Origin: Desmodus rotundus
Taxonomy: Eukaryota > Chordata > Mammalia > Chiroptera > Phyllostomidae
DNA length: 64,000 bases
Direction of reading: 5' to 3'
Assembly (NCBI RefSeq): GCF_022682495.2
Contig: NC_071397.1
Span: 30,147,427 to 30,211,426, forward strand
The notes under the pieces were generated by a model that had not been told where the DNA came from, did no database searches, and saw nothing but the letters and a program-made list of their open reading frames with translations. The first letter of the stretch is position 1, and every line of letters starts with the position of its first letter. Below, one piece after another: positions 60,073 to 64,000 of the stretch. The translations under genes were made by a program, and so were the position numbers.

Positions 60073-60351
60073 TTTTTTTTTTTTCTTAAATTTTTTTTTA
60101 AATTTTTTATTGTTACTCAATTACAGTTGTATGCCTTTTCTCCCCATCCCTCCACCCCACCCCAGTTGAACCCACCTCTCTCCCCCACCTCCACCCTCCC
60201 CCTTGATTTTGTCCGTGTGTCCTTTATAGTAGTTCCTGTAATCCCCTCTCCTCACTGTCCCCTCCCCACCCCCCCTTGACTATTGTTAGATTGCTCTTAA
60301 CTCGGTAGGTTTAGAAAAGATCTTAAAATATAACCAGAGACATTGAAGTTA
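60073..60351 (-). mobile_element. Recent small L1 insertion with internal inversion, in OGFRL1 intron 3
   Basis: The plus strand opens with a poly(T)-rich tail and the complement of the bat L1 3' UTR (to about 60300). Then comes a short L1 piece in the opposite orientation ('aatataaccagagacattga'). The flanks carry the 11-bp duplication AGATCTTTTCT at 60062-60072 and 60352-60362. The inverted end resembles twin-priming during L1 integration. Confidence 0.85.
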
Positions 60352-60372
60352 AGATCTTTTCTAAACCTACCG
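60303..60372. repeat. Perfect 24-bp inverted repeat at an L1 insertion end
   Basis: Positions 60303-60326 and 60349-60372 are exact reverse complements with a 22-nt loop made of L1 sequence. The right arm includes the target duplication and 10 bases of unique flank. The left arm is an inverted copy of that flank inside the insertion. Confidence 0.9.
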
Positions 60373-60374
60373 TG

Positions 60375-61620
60375 AAAGGATGTGTATTTCAGTGAGGCAC
60401 CATGCTGTGATTCATGGTGGGCTGCTAATTTTATCCTGGTCAAACCAGCAAAGCTGGCTTCTCTCCTTAACAACCCTTATCTCCCTGAGGGGACAAAATG
60501 GCCCTGGCTTTTGCCCTTTGCTCTCAGTGGAAATTGAGCCAAAACCACAGCAATGTGAATCAGGAACACGGGTCTTGCATCGCAGAACTTTAAGTGGCAG
60601 GACCTTGCCTCTTTGGCGAGCTTAAGTGGAGGAAGGATATCTAAAGGCTGGGTGGAGTGTTTGGAGGAGGAACTCGCCTTCTGTGAGTTGAGAAGCACAC
60701 CAGCTGGGAGGTAGGACTTAACATTGCTGAAATGGCCAGACCCTCATGTCTTTAATAAACTTGCTAGTGTCCCCAAAACTGCTCTGATTTGGAAGGAAAC
60801 CTCTGGGTTAAAATGCTCTGTTGTATTTACTAATTATAGAAACACACATTATTTTTTACTAATTGAAATAATGTTAAATAAACTATGATTTTTTTTTTAA
60901 ATTTGGGGTAAGAAAACTTTTTGAGGAAATGCAATGATAGATTGTTAATTTGACTCTGATTTGAATTTACTAAAATTTTCCTAAAGGAATACCTTCAAAT
61001 AGTAAAAACATTGAACACAGAGATGTGATAGTATGTAACCAAATTACTTTTGTATTTCTAATAGTGGGTTTATGTAGGTGGTAGTAACTTAAAGGAATAA
61101 CTTTAAGCAATGCATTCATTTTTCTTATAATCTTTGTCACAAAATTTATTTGGAAATCTTGTAAGATAGGTGGAGGTCAGAAATTTTAGCTAAGGTCACA
61201 TAAAATGTTGTTCTAGTTTATTAAATATAAATGACCTCAACTCACACACTTTCCTCCCTAATATGTATACATACACACACATATATGACAGTAAGCATAA
61301 GCCTGTAATAATGTATTTTACTCATCAAATAGGATGAGGGGCAGTTGGAAGGGAAAACAGATGGGAAACTATGGAGGTAAATGGTTTAAACATGCTGGTG
61401 AAGCCAATAGGATGATTCAAAATACAACTTTTTACCAAACCTTTTCAGAATGACCCTCTACTAAAAACAGGTGATTTCTGGAGGAAACAAAAATGAGTTA
61501 TGTTTAGAGAAATATTACGTTGTGCTTTTTTTCTATAAGAGTGACTAAATGGCTGAATAGACCATTGAAGGGACCTTGACAGATTGAAATGGGAGGATTT
61601 TGTTATAATAAGTTCTTAGA
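60375..61620. other. OGFRL1: OGFRL1 intron 3, unassigned part
   Basis: No exon, RNA or confident repeat is recognised. A GC-richer patch at 60380-60720 has short frames on both strands without protein features. A short CA/TA tract lies at about 61263-61286. Confidence 0.4.
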
Positions 61621-61623
61621 GGG

Positions 61624-61825
61624 CAGGTGTGTCCAACCTGTGGCCCGCAGGCCGCATGTGGCCAGGATGCCTATGAATGTGGCTCAACACAAAATCGTAA
61701 ATTTACTTAAAACATTACGAGATTTTTTGTGTGTGTGATTATGTGTCATAATGTCTTTAATGTGTGGCCCAAGGCAATTATTCTTACAGTGTGGCCCAGA
61801 GATGCCAAAACGCTGGACACCCCTG
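61624..61825 (+). mobile_element. hAT-type MITE
   Basis: 202 bp starting CAGGTGTGTCCAACCTGTGG and ending with the inverse (complement CAGGGGTGTCCAGCG). The flanking 8-mers TTAGAGGG (61616-61623) and TTAGGGGA (61826-61833) share six of eight bases, a decayed hAT target duplication. The internal 'ggcccgcaggccgcatgtgg' phrase is typical of Charlie-group MITEs. It is non-coding. Confidence 0.82.
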
Positions 61826-61859
61826 TTAGGGGAATAATGGAATGTGGTAAAGAGGGCTT

Positions 61860-62120
61860 ACTTTTTGAAACCAGAAAGACCTGTGTTCTATTTCTACATT
61901 TATTCTTTTATTAGTGTGTGACTTTGAACAAATCATACAATTTCCTCATTAGTAAAATGGAGATAGTAACACTGCTTTGGGAGAGTTCTGTGAAGATTAA
62001 GGTAGATCATATATATATACACACATATGTATGTATATCGGTACCATATGTATATGTATGTATATATTCATCATACATTGAATATAATATGGGCCCAACA
62101 TATAGTAGGTACTCAACACC
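61860..62120 (+). mobile_element. MIR SINE, sense, split by a microsatellite
   Basis: 'gtgtgactttgaacaaatca', 'cctcattagtaaaatggaga', 'tagtaacactgctttgggag' and, after the TA/TG tract, 'atatagtaggtactcaacac' give the MIR order. The microsatellite expanded inside it. Confidence 0.8.
62008..62070. repeat. Compound (TA)n/(CA)n/(TATG)n microsatellite
   Basis: Mixed TA, CA and GTAT units over about 60 bp inside a MIR. It is likely variable between individuals. Confidence 0.8.
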
Positions 62121-62274
62121 TTTTTCTTTCATTTTTTTACTACTCCTTTTCTTTCTTCTTTTTCCTTGCTTGTCTCCTTCTCTTTCTCTTCCTCCCTCCT
62201 TTCTTTTTCCTTGGGATTCATTTCAATTTGATCCTATCTGGTATTTATAGAATTACATGACTCTTTGGGGCAGG

Positions 62275-62478
62275 GACTGTATTCTGAACTTTTTCTGTAC
62301 AGGGCCAGATAGTAAATATCTTCAGCTTTGTGGGCCATGTGGTCTCTGTTGCAACTGCTAAACTCTGCTGTTCTAGTGTAAATACATAAATGAATTTTAT
62401 TCCTTTGTGTATGGCTGTGTTCCAGTAAAACTTCACTTATAAAACAACTGTCAGACCATACTTTGCCAACCTCTACTT
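62275..62478 (-). mobile_element. MER5A (hAT-Charlie MITE), antisense
   Basis: The complement begins 'agaggttggcaaagtatggt', continues 'gttttactggaacacagcca' and 'gcaacagagaccacatggcc', and ends 'tactatctggccctgtacag' plus 'aaaaagttc'. This order is diagnostic of MER5A, an old placental-mammal element. Confidence 0.92.
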
Positions 62479-62593
62479 GAGAGTAAAACTGTTCAATAGA
62501 ACTTTCTGCAATTTGAGGTGTCGCTTAAAAATAAATTAGGCTTATTATGTAACTAAGTATATGGCATAGGGAATTCATCTTTTAAAAGCCTTA

Positions 62594-64000
62594 TTCTTGA
62601 CTTCCAGCCAAGATAGAGGCGTAGGTAGATACACTTTACCTCCTCGCACAACCAAAAGAAGGACAACAACAAATTTAAAAATAAAAAACAACCATAACTG
62701 CCAGAAAATCAAACTTTATGGAAATCCGACAACCAAAGAGTTAAAGAAGAAACATTCATCCAGCCTGGTAGGAGGGGGCAGAGACAGGCAGCTGGGCAGA
62801 GAGGACTTGTGGTGAGGTGGTGGCTGGAGGATCTGGTTGGGCAAGGCAGCATCTGGCAGACTGGAACGGGCAAGGTGGTGGCTGGGAGACCAGGTGGTCC
62901 CACATTTGTGTGTGGATAACTGGGAAGAACAACTAGGGAGTGACGCAGACCCTGCCACCCAGGGTTCCAGTACAGGGAAATAAAGCCTCCAAAGCCTCTG
63001 GTGGTAAAAAGCTATGGGGGCTGCAGTGGCGGGAGAAACTCCCAGCCTCACAGGAGAGTTTGCTGGAGAGACCCACAGGGCCCTAGAATGTACACAAACC
63101 ACCCCTCTAGGGATCAGCACCAGAAGGGTCTAATTTGCTTGTGGGAAGCTGGGGAAGTGACTGAAAGCCAGCTGAGAGCCAAGCAAGCAGCATTGATCCT
63201 GCTCTGCCCCTCCCCCACATACAGCGCTGCAACACAGCAACCTGGGTTGCCCCGCCCTGGAGAACACCTAAGGATCCACCCCTTACAATGAAACAGCTGC
63301 CCCAAGACAAAAAAAAATATGGCCCTAATGAAAGAACAGATCAAAGCTGCAAGAATAGAACTAAGCTATGAAGAGATAACTAACCTATCAGATGCAGAGT
63401 TCAAAACATTGGTAATCAGGATGCTCACAGAAATGGTTGAGTATGGTTGTAAAATGGAGGAAAAAGTGAAGGCTATGCAAAGTGAAATGAAGAGAAATGT
63501 ACAGGGAACCAACAGTAAAGGGAAGGAAATCTGGACTCTTCATCAACAATTTGGATCAGAAGGATGAAAGAAACATTCAACCGGAACAGAATGAAGAAAC
63601 AAAAATTCAAAAAAATGAGAGACTTGGGAACCTCTGGGACAACTTGAAATGTTCCAACATCTGAATCATAGGGGTGCCAGAAGGAGAAGATGAAGACAAA
63701 GAAATTGAAAACTTATTTGAAAAAATAATAGAAGGAAACTTCCTTAATCTGGCACAGGAAATAGACTTCCAGGAAATCCAGGAAGCTCAGAGTTCCAAAG
63801 AAGTTGGACCTAAAGAGGGCCACACCAAGACACATCACAATTACATTAGGCAAGATTAAAGATAAGGAGAGAATCTTAAAAAGCAGCAGGAGAAAAGGAG
63901 ACAGTTACCTACATTCCTATAAGACTATCAGCTGATTTCTCAAAAGAAACCTTGCAGGCAAGGAAGGACTGGAAAGAAGTATTCCAAGTCATGAAAGGCA
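62594..64000 (+). mobile_element. L1 LINE 5' end (5' UTR and ORF1), continues past window
   Basis: It starts around 'gacttccagccaagatagag', the usual mammalian L1 5' UTR opening, with about 725 bp of GC-richer 5' UTR, then ORF1 from 63319. It is in sense orientation within OGFRL1 intron 3. It preserves the 5' end, so it may have inserted full-length, but ORF1 is broken and ORF2 is not in view. Confidence 0.85.
63319..64000 (+). pseudogene. L1 ORF1 pseudogene (ORF1p RNA-binding protein), partial
   Basis: ORF1p is the RNA-binding trimeric partner of ORF2p in L1 retrotransposition, with a coiled coil, an RRM and a C-terminal domain. Here an ATG at 63319 opens 82 codons of the N-terminal and coiled-coil region (includes ELSYEEITNLSDAEFKTL). 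The frame then shifts between about 63520 and 63560; homology continues in another frame ('NNLDQKDERNIQPEQNEE'). A TGA at 63662-63664 stands where CGA (Arg) is usual, a typical CpG decay. Homology resumes at 63674 (ENLFEKIIEGNFLNLAQEID) and shifts again near 63800. It therefore cannot make ORF1p. The C-terminal domain lies at or beyond the window edge. Confidence 0.85.

Noticed and set aside
1..64000. CRISPR arrays, operons, ribosome binding sites, riboswitches, replication origins
   Set aside because: The window is vertebrate nuclear DNA; no regularly spaced short repeats or bacterial gene organisation occur. Direct repeats present are SINE/L1 target duplications and microsatellites.

Overview
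This is mammalian nuclear DNA, and almost certainly from a bat of the yangochiropteran lineage. The key evidence is several copies of the tRNA-derived Ves SINE of bats (A-box-like GGCTCAGTGG, B-box-like GGTTCGATTCC, a CT-rich stretch, then an AAATAAATAAAATC-type tail). Four carry clear 11-15 bp target-site duplications. Bat-type L1 3' ends and several short cut-and-paste DNA transposons of kinds common in bats support this. No prokaryotic gene, operon, CRISPR array, rRNA or free-standing tRNA gene was seen.

Only one protein-coding gene can be supported: OGFRL1 (opioid growth factor receptor-like 1), plus strand, entering at the right. Coding exons 1 (54595-54834), 2 (59051-59137) and 3 (59295-59373) are present with canonical splice sites and together encode about the first 135 residues. 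The remaining exons lie past position 64000. The first exon sits in a strong CpG island (about 53950-55110) with GC boxes, a G-quadruplex-capable tract and a five-codon upstream ORF. Exon 3 has a tandem NAGNAG acceptor.

Positions 1-53950 look intergenic. They are mostly AT-rich and contain layered repeats: ancient L1/HAL1, L2, MIR and MaLR remnants; Tigger-group elements (MER2, and MER44 nested in a Tigger2-like element); two mariner families; hAT and TA-flanked MITEs; a probable solo ERV LTR; Ves SINEs; and short recent L1 tails. Intron 1 holds a Ves SINE and MIRs. Intron 3 holds a small rearranged L1 insertion, a hAT MITE, MIR, MER5A, and the 5' end of a decayed L1 that runs off the window.

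The stretches least explained by known elements are a 67-codon exon-like open frame on the minus strand (12666-12866), an orphan CpG-rich block (about 35430-35870) inside an old L1, and GC-richer sequence at about 49680-50390. None can be called a gene from sequence alone. I found no undescribed multi-gene system. Repeat family names come from recognition by eye, without a database search, and repeat boundaries are approximate unless a target duplication is quoted.
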